A DNA stretch of 64,000 nucleotides from Ilyonectria destructans (GCA_020740775.1 JAHEWK010000026.1:496001-560000), one strand, 5' to 3'. Shown: positions 40,394 through 51,766, numbered from the stretch's first letter. The notes: a model not told the origin generated them from the sequence alone. Numbers and translations are program-made.

Positions 40394-41591
40394 TTTGCAT
40401 TCCAGGGCAAGGTGATTGTTATGGAACAAGCCATGGAGCGTTTGCTGGATTAGTTAACAGACAGTGGTGGGAAGTTTTAGCACCGACCGGAGGCATTCGA
40501 AGCTTCAAGTGGCAGCAACGACGATCATTTCTTGACTAATTCAAGGCAAATAAGGCATCCTGTCCCTATTTCTTCCTGTGGCTAGAGGCATTATTTTCCC
40601 TTTCTTTCAAGTTATATATTTTGTTCCCTCCCGTTAGCTACCTTAACTTGCCACACTTTCACAGTGTGCAGACACTTGAGAGTTCTCGCAGCCGGAGAGT
40701 GGGCTAGAATATACAACCTGCGAATAGTAGCTCCTTGATCTCAGTAGCAAGGGTTTGCCCGTGGCAGATTCATACCTCATAACTAAGATGTCTTATTCAG
40801 CTCCCGATAATAGGATTGTTTCTGTGACTTTTGTTCAGAATACCCATCACTCCTTTTAGTTAAGATATAATCGTGTAAGTGGAATTCGCAAAAGAGATCT
40901 CAAAGTATAGGAAATTACTCTCGGGTAATATAATACTATTTCAACTGCACCGACCGATTAACGAAGCGAAATACGCTCCTATTTGCATTCTTAACTATAC
41001 TCTCCTGTTGAATCTCTAGTCATTTGCATATGTTATTTATTAGCACGCAAAGTCATAAAAGAGGGAAATGCATAACCGCTATCCTCGTTCTTGAAAGGCA
41101 AGCCGATATAAAGCAACGGCCGCCTCAAATATTAACGATAAAACCTGCCCTTGACCGGTGAATTCGCAAATGTTCTCATTCTTGGATAATTGTTCCAAGA
41201 TTGATATTGGATGAGCAAGTCCCAAACTTGTCTCTCATCCTTACAATCTGAGCGTAGTGACTGTATCTAGCGATGCTGTTTCTATGTGGATAATCGTTGA
41301 ACCGGGCAGTCTACCGGATAGAGTTTAATCAACCTGAATCCGGTGGATGCAATACCGCCGGAGCTTTATTTTATAGACCGGATACCGGGATACCGAGATG
41401 CCTCGCGCCAGAGCAACTCTTCCCCGTGTTACGTTTCGGGCGCTGAGACAAGCTTAAATAGAGAGGCGAGAAAAAGCACCGCCTGCTTGGTTGCGATATT
41501 CTCTGCTCACCATTCATCACCAAAATCCCCCTGCACATATCTGCTCGCTCCATACTTTAAACACGGAAAATACGGTCCCGAAAATCTCGCG
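40394..41591. other. Intergenic between transporter and second TIM-barrel gene
   Basis: About 1.2 kb, AT-rich toward the middle. No gene supported. A translatable extension upstream of 41592 is present but not convincing. Confidence 0.4.
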
Positions 41592-42764
41592 ATGGCTTCC
41601 AATACCCAGGAATCAAGAATCTTTAGTCGATTTGGAACGGCAACTGTTTCACTTGGCGCACCTGCTCAGCACGATCTCTCGAAGAAACTCAAAGCCGCTG
41701 CGAGGGCTGGCTTCAAATATATCGATCTCTTCGATGAGTGCTGGGCGTTTTATCTCAAGTCTCACGGACAAAACGAGACGAAATTATGGGACGCTACTCC
41801 TATCAATTTATCTTTGGCGAGAAACTTGGGCGAGGAGGTTAAGAGTCTGGGTATGCAAATCGTATGTACCCAGCCTCTGCGTGTGATCGAAGGTCGACGA
41901 GATCCTGGAGAGAGAAAGAAGCTGCTTGAGCTAGTGGCCAAGCGATTCCCCTTTATGCGTGCTTTCGACACAGACCTAGTTTTCATGTGCTCCAGCTTGG
42001 ACAAGGAGCCATCATCCACGCTGGACTACAAGACTGTGGCGAAAGACTTGGCGGAGATGGGGAGGATGGCAGAGGAGTTCTCTGTCGCTGATGGAGGTCG
42101 AATGCTCAAGATTGGTTACGAAAACTTGTCGTGGGCGCAGCGCAATACCTGGGCCTCGACCTGGGAAGTCGTACACGCAGCCAACAGGCATAACGTTGGG
42201 CTCATTGTTGACTCCTTCAACCTCTTGGCCGTGGAGTTTGCGGATCCATACAATCCGGAGGGGCATGGTAGAATCTACTCTACCCTGAGGGAATCTCTGG
42301 ACGTTTTGCGCATGTCACTTGCATCTTTAGTTGCAACTGTTCCCGGCGAGCGCATCTTCCTCGTCCAGTTGGGTGACGCAGAGCGAATGAGCCCTGCCAC
42401 ATTTCACCCGCCAACCGATCCTAACATCCCTGGACTTTTGCCATGGTCACGAAACCACAGACTCTGTCCGTTAGAGACTGAGAGAGGAGGATACATGCCG
42501 GTAGATTTGGTTGTGGCTACGATTTTGGCAACTGGTTATCAGGGTCCGCTCTCCGTTGAGGTTTTCGCTAGCTCTCTCCATTCTGCGGACCCTCAAGTGC
42601 CAGAACAGCATGCTGAAAGAGCAATTAAGAGTTTGAAGAAGCTTTGCGAGGCTGCTACTCGCGTTGATCCTTTCTGGTCGACAAAGGCGTCAGACTCTCC
42701 GGCATATAAACTATGGAAACAAGGCAAAACATCATTGTCCAGCACAACCTCTTCGAGGATATAG
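41592..42764 (+). CDS. Second TIM-barrel (3-dehydroshikimate dehydratase-like/AP endonuclease 2 fold) protein
   Basis: An intronless 390-aa protein starting MASNTQESRIFSRFGTATVS. It has the xylose-isomerase-like TIM-barrel architecture: FKYIDLFDECW (metal Glu region), MQIVCTQPLR, a YENLSWAQRNTWAS segment, NVGLIVDSFNLLA, ERIFLVQLGDAERM and GPLSVEVFASSLH. It is only distantly similar to the gene at 21.7 kb (different insert, longer C-terminus). The fungal relatives I know are annotated as sugar phosphate isomerases or 3-dehydroshikimate dehydratases. The reaction is likely a metal-dependent dehydration or isomerisation of a cyclic polyol or keto acid. It lies 1.2 kb downstream of the organic-anion importer on the same strand. 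I chose the internal Met because it follows a pyrimidine-rich leader and aligns with the usual N-terminus. Confidence 0.8.
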   Translation: MASNTQESRIFSRFGTATVSLGAPAQHDLSKKLKAAARAGFKYIDLFDECWAFYLKSHGQNETKLWDATPINLSLARNLGEEVKSLGMQIVCTQPLRVIEGRRDPGERKKLLELVAKRFPFMRAFDTDLVFMCSSLDKEPSSTLDYKTVAKDLAEMGRMAEEFSVADGGRMLKIGYENLSWAQRNTWASTWEVVHAANRHNVGLIVDSFNLLAVEFADPYNPEGHGRIYSTLRESLDVLRMSLASLVATVPGERIFLVQLGDAERMSPATFHPPTDPNIPGLLPWSRNHRLCPLETERGGYMPVDLVVATILATGYQGPLSVEVFASSLHSADPQVPEQHAERAIKSLKKLCEAATRVDPFWSTKASDSPAYKLWKQGKTSLSSTTSSRI

Positions 42765-42779
42765 CACCCGAAATTTCTG

Positions 42780-43082
42780 TCATGTATAGAAAAGCAAGAT
42801 ATCTATGCTTTTCCATCCGATACCGGTGGAACATCCGGCGAGCACAATTAGCCCTGCCATGACGATCATAACCAGAGACGTGGTGTAGAGCTTCCAGCCC
42901 TGGTTGTCAGCCCCGTCGAAGGGTGGCCCCAAGGCCCTATTCCCCATTATCTTAACGTAGAGCTCTTTTGGTATGTCGGGCTGGCAGAGGAAGGTTGGAA
43001 GAATGGTGAAGGGTAGAGCGTACGGATCGGTGGCATATATGACGGATTCATGAGCGATCGTTCTGGAGAAACTCTCGATCAC
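42780..43082 (-). pseudogene. Fragment resembling the N-terminus of a fungal rhodopsin-domain/Pth11-like membrane protein
   Basis: A 100-codon open frame with a polar N-terminus, then NQGWKLYTTSLVMIVMAGLI, one clear TM segment preceded by the NxxGW pattern often seen before TM1 of such proteins. It ends right after that helix, with no further TM segments. Either a truncated gene or a chance ORF. Confidence 0.3.
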
Positions 43083-43194
43083 ACATGGCCGGACGAGGTG
43101 ATAAGTGCATCTAGCACTTTTTTATACAGCCTAGGGAATCGTTCATGCCACAAAGTTCAAGCAGATCAAGCCTGGCTATTACAATGAAGCAGTG

Positions 43195-43430
43195 CTCGCA
43201 ATAGTCCAATCAGTCCGTCTAAACTCCCCAGACTGTCCATTTAGTCCGTCCGACTTGGTCAGACTAGACCAGCAGTCTAGCCGAGATGCCCAGACTGGAC
43301 TATTAGTCCGTCTGTCACCTTTAGACCAGACTACAGTACAGACCACAGTCTAGACTAATAGTCTAGACCTCATAAACGACGTCTAGCTCTCCCTTCTACC
43401 TCTGGCCCCAAGCTACCCACTACATAACTA
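43195..43430. repeat. Subterminal repeat block of the pogo element (copy 2)
   Basis: Begins GTGCTCGCAATAGTCC, like the hairpin element at 3.87 kb, and contains many short copies and inversions of CAGACT, AGTCCGTC and TCTAGACTA. It probably marks the 3' end of pogo copy 2, now separated from its coding part by the Fot1-like insertion. Confidence 0.45.
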
Positions 43431-45618
43431 CCATGCCCCACCACCCTTTCGGACGCACCACCCTTTCGGACTAACAGCTGAGGCCATTCCCACCAAAAAC
43501 CCACCAATTGAATTGACCAGGTAGCTAATCAATTTTGAGGTTATACACAAATGAAAAATACCTTTTTGTAGAGAATTGACTCTTCTATTCGTATCATCTT
43601 TTTTTGACGACCCTATCCGATCTGGTGGTGATTTGAGGTGACTCCGGTACCGTCGCGACTTGAATTGTTGAAGCCATCTCCACGTCTGATTCCGCCTCCT
43701 CCTCCGAGTCAAGTTCCACCACAATAGTCAATCCGCCGTCTACAACTTCCGTAATCCCTTCATCTTGGGCCAGAGCCTCGCTGAGGGCAATGAATCGCCT
43801 ATTCGGGTTCGGTATGGCCCTTCTCTTCTTTCCTCTTTCCAACCGGGCTACCTTCTCCTGCAGGCTGGCAATTTGGACTTTGTGGGCCGCAATGAGTTGT
43901 CCTTGGGCTTCAAAGCCTTTGGCTATAATATTATATCGTCGTCGAGTGCTAGGGGCTTTGCCTTTGCCCAAATCACGGATTTGATGCCCGACTTTTGGTG
44001 TATCGTCTAAGCCCAAATAAGGACTAGATTCTAGAGGCCCACTCTCTGGCCTCTCTGCCTTGTCTTCTTGAATTTCTGGATGCCTCAATGCCTTAGCCCT
44101 GGAGACTGGCCAATTCCCAGTTACTCTCCAGCTAGATAATACATTCTTTAGAGTCATCCCGATCTCCCGTACCTTAGAATAAGCCCGTATAAAATTGACG
44201 TTGTCAACAGGTGCGGAATCCGTGAGAGAAGCCAACTTATCAAGCTCTTTTCGATATGCCGTCTTCATGGCATTAAAAACTCCGTTATCCAATGGTTGGA
44301 GGCCATGAGAACAGTGAGCAGGGAGATAACAACAATAGATGTTATTCAAAAAGCACAAGGTCATCCACTCATCCTACCACTTCATGTTAACATTGACCTT
44401 TGGGAATAGAAGTGAAGAACGTACCGTTGCATGACTTCCATGGCCGTCCATGATGATAAGTCTGGCGTCAGAGGCATCTGCAGGCTTAGTCTGTGGCATA
44501 TATACCTCTTCGAGCCACCTAACGGCGATGTGGTTGTCCGTCCACCCGTTGGGTGAGGTTATACTAATGCCAATCAGCTATTTTCCGAAACTTGTTCAAA
44601 AACCACTGCGATTGGAGTTGCCCTTGAAAATGATGCCAGGCCTAAGAGCACGCCCGTCTGCGGTGATAGCCTCAATGAATGACGTCCAGGTACGGGATTG
44701 GGAGCCCTTAAGAAATGCCTTCTTCTTAGGCTCTGCACTTCCAACCACCAAACTGTCCAGGCCTAATGGAATCAATCTGATTAGTTACACCTATGAATAA
44801 AGGTATGAATACCCACCAAAACCGGACATAATACCTCCCTCGTCTATGTTAACGGTATTCTCCGGTTTGATCCATCCATATTCCTTTTCTCGGATATCAA
44901 AGTACCAGTTCACGGCTTTGGGAGTGAATGAGTCAAACCTGTTGGCTTCTTGACGTTTTCCGCGCTTGTTCTTGATCTCTGGATAACGATTGATGAATCT
45001 GGCTACCCAGTTGGCCCCCAATATCCCTTTGTCATTTTGTTGATTCAGGAGGGCCACGACGCAGGCACGAATCTGACTATGAGAGGGAGCATAACCCAAA
45101 GACTCTTGACGAAGAATCCAGGAGACTAAATGAGCTTCTTGATTCTTGGAGAGACGTGCTTTTGGCTGAATCTGATCGGCTAAGGCACCTTGTCCGTTGA
45201 GTCTATCAGAGACGGTCTGCTTTGGCACTCCCCACTTCTGACAAGCCTTGGTGAGGGATAGACGCTTGTTTGTGACGTCTGATATAGCGTTAGCAATCAT
45301 TTCTTCTGAATAAACGTGCCGAGGCCTTTTACGAGTCATTGTGATGACATTGTTGAAGATTGGGAGAAAGAGAGTCGAGTGAATTCAGGAGGAAATTTGG
45401 TGGCTGTCAACCAATATTGCAGGACAGGGTGCGCACGTTCCCCAGAGTCCCAATCAACCAAACAAATTGCGTATAATGATCTTCAGTCATTTTTATAATC
45501 GTTGAAGGCGACGGCTTGCGAATAACTTCAAATTTGAGCCTAATCTCTATAAATGATGTGGTTGAGTTTTATATGGGCTGGTGGATTTTTTGCTGTCCGA
45601 AAGGGTGGTGGGGCATGG
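43431..45618 (-). mobile_element. Fot1-like DNA transposon (2,188 bp), TA duplication
   Basis: Perfect 24-bp terminal inverted repeats starting CCATGCCCCACCACCCTTTC, flanked by TA (43429-43430 and 45619-45620). It carries one transposase gene on the minus strand. Confidence 0.93.
43594..45339 (-). pseudogene. Fot1/pogo DDE transposase with two close frameshifts
   Basis: N-terminus MTRKRPRHVYSEEM with a psq-type HTH (KRLSLTKACQKWGVPKQTVS) and a CENP-B-type HTH (WVARFINRYPEIKNKRG). The DDE core has NIDEGGIMSGFG, IIMDGHGSHAT and HCSHGLQPLDNGVF; the C-terminus is long and charged with a Leu-rich coiled segment. Introns fit at 44763-44816 and 44368-44424. Between them, FKGN must shift to LQSQWFLNKFRKIADWH and then back to ITSPNGWTDNHIAV, that is one base lost near 44622 and one gained near 44570. 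The two lesions compensate, leaving about 17 altered residues including a stop, so this copy is inactive as read. Confidence 0.85.
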
Positions 45619-45649
45619 TAATGATTTCAATATCATCACTATTCGACTC

Positions 45650-48133
45650 TCTTTCCTGCGGCAAAGACGGCAGCTCAATCGATGACCCTACCGAGATAAA
45701 ATCATAGTCGATGACGGTATCTGAGCTTTCGGCTTGATCAGCTGACCTAGTATCCCTTCCCTCCTTCTAAGTGACTACTTCAGGGATTGCTAAGAGATTC
45801 GAAAGTGGCTGTGTTGTATAGAGAAATGACCGCTGAAGGCCATTAGCATCAGCCCACTGTTGTGATAGCTTCTCAATAGCATTAGCATCATATGACAGCC
45901 GCTGTCTATCCCTTAGATCTTGCATCTGAGCTTCTTCTTCCACCTGCCGGGCTGCTTTAGCGATAGCAGCTGCCCGGCCTCGAGGATGGGCTTGGCTAGT
46001 AGCCTTATTACTGCCGTGGGCAGCCTCTTTTTCATGAAGACTGCGGAAAAGCCCTGCTTGAAACTGCCCTTCCTTTCTAGCAGCTGCAGCCCGCTCTTCA
46101 TGACTGCGAGTGTTGACTTTCTGACGTAGCTGGTCCACAGTATATGCCCCATCATTAACTTGAATTCGACGCCTTGTGTGCGTACGCCGGGCTTCCAGTC
46201 TGATCTGTTCTTTTTGAAGCTTGATGATCTTTTTATGCGATGACTGTATGATGGTAGAGGGGTCCAAGGTAGCTTATGTATGTGAGATAACAGCCTGCGT
46301 TGGGCTGCTTAAGATATGCAATTTATCTTGGATTAAATGCAGATCTTTCTTTGCCTTTTGGGGTGTAACAGCACCTCTCTGTAAAAGCTTAGGAAATAAC
46401 GGCTCTTCCTTATCCCTAGCAGCCTGACGTAGGGGTCCTAGGACAAGCTCTGGATTGAAAGGCATGAGGCCGGAATTTTCAAATCCAACATATATATAGC
46501 ATGCCTTAAATGCTGAGCCATATGGCCGGTTCCATTGATTAAGGAAGTTACACCGGGATATCTGAGTACCGCCGGCAATAATGAAGTTATTGAAAGCGTG
46601 TCGCTGTTCCTTTTTTAAGATGCTGATAGACACCAACGTCAAGAGTGTCAGAGGCCCGAGTGACGGAACGGAAGGGCGAGGCCGGTGGCGCCGAAGGTGC
46701 GGCAGCGATGAAGCAGCTAGACTGTTACTAGGCCGCTGGTGCTATAACCTCAGACCGGGGGGCCGGAGGCCCGAGGGTCCGGGTACTATGAGGCAGCGAT
46801 CTCACAGCTTAGCAGGTTCGAAGTCAGAGCGAAGGTCTCAGCCACAAAGTCTAGAGATAGGTCATGTAAAGGATATAAGGGCCGTAAGGCCCTTATGAGA
46901 TAGGGAGGTCAGAGATCAATTGAAGTCACACCACTACCCCTACTATGTTGCTGCTAGCTAGCAACGCGTCTGCCCTCTTCACTCCCTATTGTACATCTAG
47001 CCCTGACAAAGAGGTTGAAGAAGATGACTTGTATGAGAAGGAAGGCGGAAGGGGATGATGTCAAATATATGAAAATACCAGATAAAATCAGGGTCTTCAT
47101 GAGCAGAAAATCCGTCCATCAGAAGCAGTCGATAAATCGGGTCTTTCTTCCTAGTTATCTGAGAGGCAGAATATCCCATTTTCTGGTTCCAATTTTCCCT
47201 TATAAGGTCAGGACTGTAGCTAAACCAGGTCTTAAGGGAGAAGTCTTTGAAGTTATTGCTGTAGGCAAAAGAGTGATAATTAAAGTGCTGTAGCCACTGC
47301 CGGGCCCGTTGTGTATTATTGAAGCCAGAAGATGTATGCGTCAGGACTACCCGGTCATTGATATCGGCTATGATGTATTCTTCTAGCAATACCTTTGCTG
47401 TTAGGATAAGAAAAGAAGTAATTGCTAGCTTAGATGTATTTATCGCATTCACAGCTGAAAGTGAGTCTTTATTACCGGGTTGGAAGGTAACAGTGTGAGT
47501 TTTTCCCTTTATTTGGGTTGAGAAGAGCTTCAAGCTGCCATCAACCCATCCAATCTGAAGGGGGGTCTCGTTAAAATTCCAAAAAATGGACCTTGTAATC
47601 GACTTGCCAGTCATGACAGCTTCAAATTCCTTGAACCGGTCTTCTAGTCTTGGGATATTGAGCTCGGCGCCGGCATGGATGACTTCCCTGACCTTTGGGG
47701 TCTTATGCTGTAGTTCCGGATGACGCTTTTTAAACCGCCGGACCCACGCCTTTGAGGCTGTAGTCCTAGAACCTTTAATATGATATTTTTATATAAAGCT
47801 GGCGTAGTTGCGGATGGCAGGCTCTGTGACTACAAATACGCTCTTTTCAACGGTCCTGATGAATGTAACTAAAGTCCGTTCCTCTGCCGCCGTAAGAGCT
47901 GGCGGCTGACCACCTTTGTTACCAGAAGGAGGAACTTTTCCCGCTCTTAATAACGATATTTTTTTTTTTACAAGAGATGCATTGGTGTGGTGGTGGGAGG
48001 CGGTTTCAATAACGGTCAATTTGCGAGGCAGAGCGGGGTTCCCACGAGTCGTCCGTGTAACCGCATCACCGGCCAGATAGGCACAGGCCGCACGAGCCGC
48101 AGCTTGACGGGATTTGTCTGAAATTATAGCCAT
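45650..48133 (-). pseudogene. Pogo-type transposase (copy 2), disrupted by a solo LTR and stops
   Basis: Starts MAIISDKSRQAAARAA, has a psq-type HTH and, after an in-frame TAA at about 47789, continues GSRTTASKAWVRRFKKRHPE (CENP-B HTH), FWNFNETPLQIGW, SFLILTAKVLLEEY, LLLMDGFSAHEDPDF (second acid) and SHTSHLLQPL. Exactly at the third catalytic position it is cut by a 363-bp solo LTR. Beyond it VGVYQHLKK and, after a 1-base shift, EQRHAFNNFI resume, followed by the coiled C-terminal region (46267-45767) and the tail DFISVGSSIELPSLPQ. The Fot1-like element sits immediately after that tail. Same family as the relic at 4.1-6.8 kb. Confidence 0.8.
46646..47008. mobile_element. Solo LTR (363 bp), TSD AAGAG
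   Basis: TGTCAGAGGCCC ... CTAGCCCTGACA with perfect 5-bp duplication AAGAG (46641-46645, 47009-47013). Inserted in pogo copy 2 at the codon for the third catalytic Asp. Confidence 0.9.
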
Positions 48134-48354
48134 GATGAGACCGATACGTAAATATTATAGGATTCAAATTTTAAAGAGATTGGGCTTAAATTGAAGCAAC
48201 GGGCTTATACAGAGTCTGAAGAAGCTGGTTACGAATGCGACGCGGTTACGGGTAACGTTGCCCCCCTCTCCCTTGGAGGGGGGGGCCAAGGCGGGGCCCA
48301 ATAGATGCACGGGTCCGTACTGTGAACGGCCTCTAGTAACTGTATTCCAGCTAT
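48134..48354. other. Junction between pogo copy 2 and MULE relic
   Basis: About 220 bp with a C/G homopolymer-rich patch (CCCCCCTCTCCCTTGGAGGG near 48260-48280), no gene. The 5' terminus of the pogo copy should lie here but no matching inverted repeat was found. Confidence 0.35.
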
Positions 48355-48504
48355 CTAGTCCAGGATGCTATTTACATCAAAGATGAAGAAGAAAGAAAGA
48401 AGTTCCCAAGTGCCCCTGAGCTGTGGAACGATTATCATCCCTGGCGCGCACGTGCCTAGTACGTCTTGCGGCACAGCCGCAAGGATATGGGCCCTGGCCC
48501 GTGA

Positions 48505-50050
48505 CACCCAGGCCCTGACGAGCTTTTCTTTGTATGGCTCAAGCCAGGTCTTCTTGATATATGAAACCTCTTCAATGTGATTTGGAAGATACTTCTTCTC
48601 AAATTCTGCCACACGTTCATTGAAAACGGCTTCAGTGGGCGATTGCATAAGAGAATGCCAAGAATTGTAGAAGTCTGCCCAGCCATCCGGTTTGGATCAT
48701 TTTTTCGCTGATACCTTTGCCGCAATGCCAGCAGCTAAATGCTCTTGCAACGTAAAGATTGGAAGGCAGTGGGCTAGAACTTCTTTATTTGCATGCCAAA
48801 GGCAAAGCAACGGTTCTGCTAATGGAAAGACTATTGTGACTGCATTTATACAGGCAAGGCAACGATCCGTTAAGACCACAGATGGGAGCTTGGCATTGCA
48901 GGATTCATAAAGAGATTGAAGTCGCTCCAAGGCCCAGATGTAATCTTCCTCTTGCTCGCCACTGAGAAATGCAAATGCGATACAAAAGGACCGCTGACAA
49001 GCATCAACCCCAACCATGTCAAGAAGTGGCATCCGATATTTATTGGTCTTGTATGTGCAATCAAGTAGCAAGAGGTCAGAATAAGCTTGAAGATATTGAA
49101 TAGAACCAGGATGGGCAAATAAGATTGCCGTGACCTGCTGGTTCTCATCAATTCGCACACGGCTCCAGAACCCTTCACGGTCCAATTGGTTGATCAGAGC
49201 ATGAATAGAGCTTTGACCCTCATGCATATCATCCTTCAGCTCGGCAATCCGATTGTAGATATCCTTTCTAGTTGCTAAGGAATCTGGATCCTGCTGGCGT
49301 AAAAATGTCTGGATATCTCTAGGGGAGATACCAGCAGACACAAGCTCTGATAGTGTTGCTTTGCCGGAGGCATCCAATTGGCGATGCACTGGATGAGCTG
49401 ATGGATGGTGACTTGGAGGATGATTATGCTTTGAGAATTGTTCATCTGGCCGGTGGTGTAAAGACCATGTGGTTTTATCGAGTGATTCCTTGGCTAAGAT
49501 TGAGAACAAGCAGCCAGTGCCTCGAGTTGTTGTCTTGCGCTTGGTTCCCTTTTCAACGGAAGCCTTGGGCTTCCAAGATTTATCGCATGCATAAGTAACG
49601 ATTTTGCGGCCGCTAGTCTTTGTGGTTGACTTTTGTTGAATTGGAGGCATGGAATATCATGGCTCCATGGTGTTACGTGTGGAATCGGGAGGCCTTCGGG
49701 CCCGAATCGGCGGGGGCTCGCCGAGCCCTCGGCCGGTCAGGAAAGGCAGTAATCTCAGGGCCCCACTTATAGGCCCGGGGCGTAGTCCTAAGTTGACCGC
49801 CCCTGACAGCAACAACAGATACACAATACACACACATGTTGAAGGTCATCAATTGGTCATACAAGCAATCCAACAACTTTCGTGTAATAAACGCGTAGCC
49901 TCGTGTGACAGCCCAGGTGTTAATTGCTGTAACCAACTGATCGCGAGATTGGTATTCAGCTTCTGGAGGAAGACAATCGTCGGGAAAAGAAACAGCTTCA
50001 GTAAGAGTTGGAGGAGCAGAAGTCATAAACAGCGACTGCGAGGTACTCAT
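48505..50050 (-). pseudogene. Mutator-like (MULE) transposase, split by a solo LTR
   Basis: Starts MSTSQSLFMTSAPP. A FAR1-type zinc-binding N-domain (TRGYAFITRK + STTKTSGRKIVTYACDKS) is rejoined when the LTR at 49634-49875 is removed. The core has LLLLDCTYKTNKYRMPLLDM (first Asp), SVVLTDRCLACINA (second Asp) and CLWHANKEVLAHC. An in-frame TGA near 48703 is followed by open sequence SKPDGWADFYNSWHSLMQS, and recognisable protein stops at KEKLVRAW (about 48517) before the region of the third acid. So it is 3'-truncated as well as interrupted. It differs clearly from the MULE at 9.5-11.1 kb. Confidence 0.8.
49634..49875. mobile_element. Solo LTR (242 bp), TSD ACTTT
   Basis: TGTTGAATTGG ... AGCAATCCAACA with 5-bp duplication ACTTT (49629-49633 and 49876-49880). 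GC-rich centre. It interrupts the zinc-binding N-domain of the MULE. Confidence 0.9.
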
Positions 50051-51766
50051 AATGACTGGTCACATTAGGAAAAAGGGAATAACGTTAATTCATGAACTGC
50101 TACTAAAAAAGAGATGCAAGCACAAGAGGCCACGTTGAACGCGCCGAACGCGTTGACAGCTCTGACCAATGGATGATGCCTTGACCCATAAAAACGCTAT
50201 CGCAGCGCCCGGGCGCCGATTCTATTGCGGCGCCTGGGCGCCGTTCCAGTGGGAGCCATATGGTATGGTTTGAGCCTCATACCATACCATATTGTATTGT
50301 ATTCCGATCACTGAGCTCTGCAAGGCCCAAACGCTCTTGTATGTCAATCCCGTGATTAATCGTACAGTTTCTTTTCTCGCGTCCCAATGAGGCCAACCAC
50401 CACTCAGACTCAGATACTGGAAGGGTTCCTTCCAATGGTTTGGTCGGAACGCTAGGGAATGGAGAATGCTCCAGGCACAGCCAGCGCCCCCAAGGCTATT
50501 TTGGCACGCTGAGAACCAATACTATGCCCGCCTTCATTAGCCAGCCATCTGGAGATTACTGCGCAAAGTCCACATCGTCCATCCCGTAGCCGATCATCCA
50601 GTTCCACGTTAAGATCTTAAATGTATCCCAACCAACAGTTGTCTCGCATCAGCAGTTGGTCATCATCCTTCTCCGCTCGTTCCTCCATATCGTGACCAGC
50701 GGAGTGATGTAGGAATGGACGTCGCTACTCAGTTGTAGAGCACTCGTGATCTCCTGTTTTAACCTGTTCCACTTATCTTCGCGTAGCAGCTCGTCATTCT
50801 TTAGCTTCTACAGCCATGACCTGGGCCCAGATCTGGCCGTGACTGTCTACCATGACTCGGTCTTTCCGATTCACTCGGAGCTTGAGATCCAGATCATGTG
50901 GTAAGTTGTCTAGCTAGGTTCCATATGTCAGTTTCTTGGTAGCCTCGACCGGTTCAGGTGTTGCTTCATTACCATACCTCTTCACTGCTACAAAGCAAGA
51001 GCACATGGTTCTCTCTTGCCTTCCGCGTCAGTCCTCCCGTCTTGAAAATGCTACAAAGCTTTTGCCCATGCGTTGGGTCTACCTGCTGAGTTTCGGCAAT
51101 GCTCCACTCAGCTGTGAGAGCATCAATGAGCGTTCAAGCTATGACGATGCGATGCGGCTCAGCTTGCTCCCTGGTAGATCGTCCTGCAAGTCGTCTCTCT
51201 GCCGCTTCCTTGATTCAGCCCGAAGGGCGTTTTATTCAGCCCGAAGGGCGTTTTACTCAGTCAGAAAGAATTGAGCATAAACCCTCCTCTGGTTGGCTAA
51301 TTGGCCTGGCCTGTACTCAACTCGTGCACGAATTGGTCCGCTGATAACGCCACCAAATGAAGGCCGCACAAACCCCTGAACGTTGACCAGGTAATAACTA
51401 GCTAGCTTGGCAAGCTCTCCAAAAGCTTTCAGGTTCTTCTTTTCTTCAATGCAATCCTTGCATTAACCTACGTGGCGGCTGCTTCTCTTTTCCGTCGAAT
51501 CTATCAAACCCATCAAGTTGCTAACGGTATCTAGGTTCACATATTACCCCCCGCAGCGGGCCTACCTCTCAATAGTCCCCGGTTACCCTGCCTCCGGGAA
51601 GCAGTGCAGTTTCCTCCCTGATCATTCAGACCTGATCTAACTACCTCAAAGACAACCTCTCTATCAAGATCTATCATGGTACTGGACGCAAGCCGTCGCG
51701 AAGCCTCCCTGCCCGAGCGATATCCAGCAGTCTAGGTGGGTAAGAGGTGGATATATATACGGCCAG
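50051..51766. other. Non-coding or decayed region between MULE and Helitron
   Basis: About 1.7 kb without a convincing gene. Notable local structure: a direct repeat of GGCGCC(C/T)GGGCGCCG near 50204-50244, a palindromic GGTATGGTTTGAGCCTCATACC at 50260-50285, and a 21-bp tandem repeat (ATTCAGCCCGAAGGGCGTTT, two copies, 51213-51254). The Helitron 5' end should fall in the last part. Confidence 0.4.

Noticed and set aside
41343..41591. N-terminal extension of the second TIM-barrel protein
   Set aside because: The extra 83 residues do not resemble the family; the internal Met at 41592 fits the usual start better.
43195..48250. Full boundary of pogo copy 2
   Set aside because: The left end motif is plausible but no matching inverted terminus is visible near 48150-48250, so the element limits are left open.
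48290..48512. Possible LTR beginning TGTCACGGGCC (minus strand, 48512)
   Set aside because: No matching end with a 5-bp duplication was found, so I list only a truncated MULE there.
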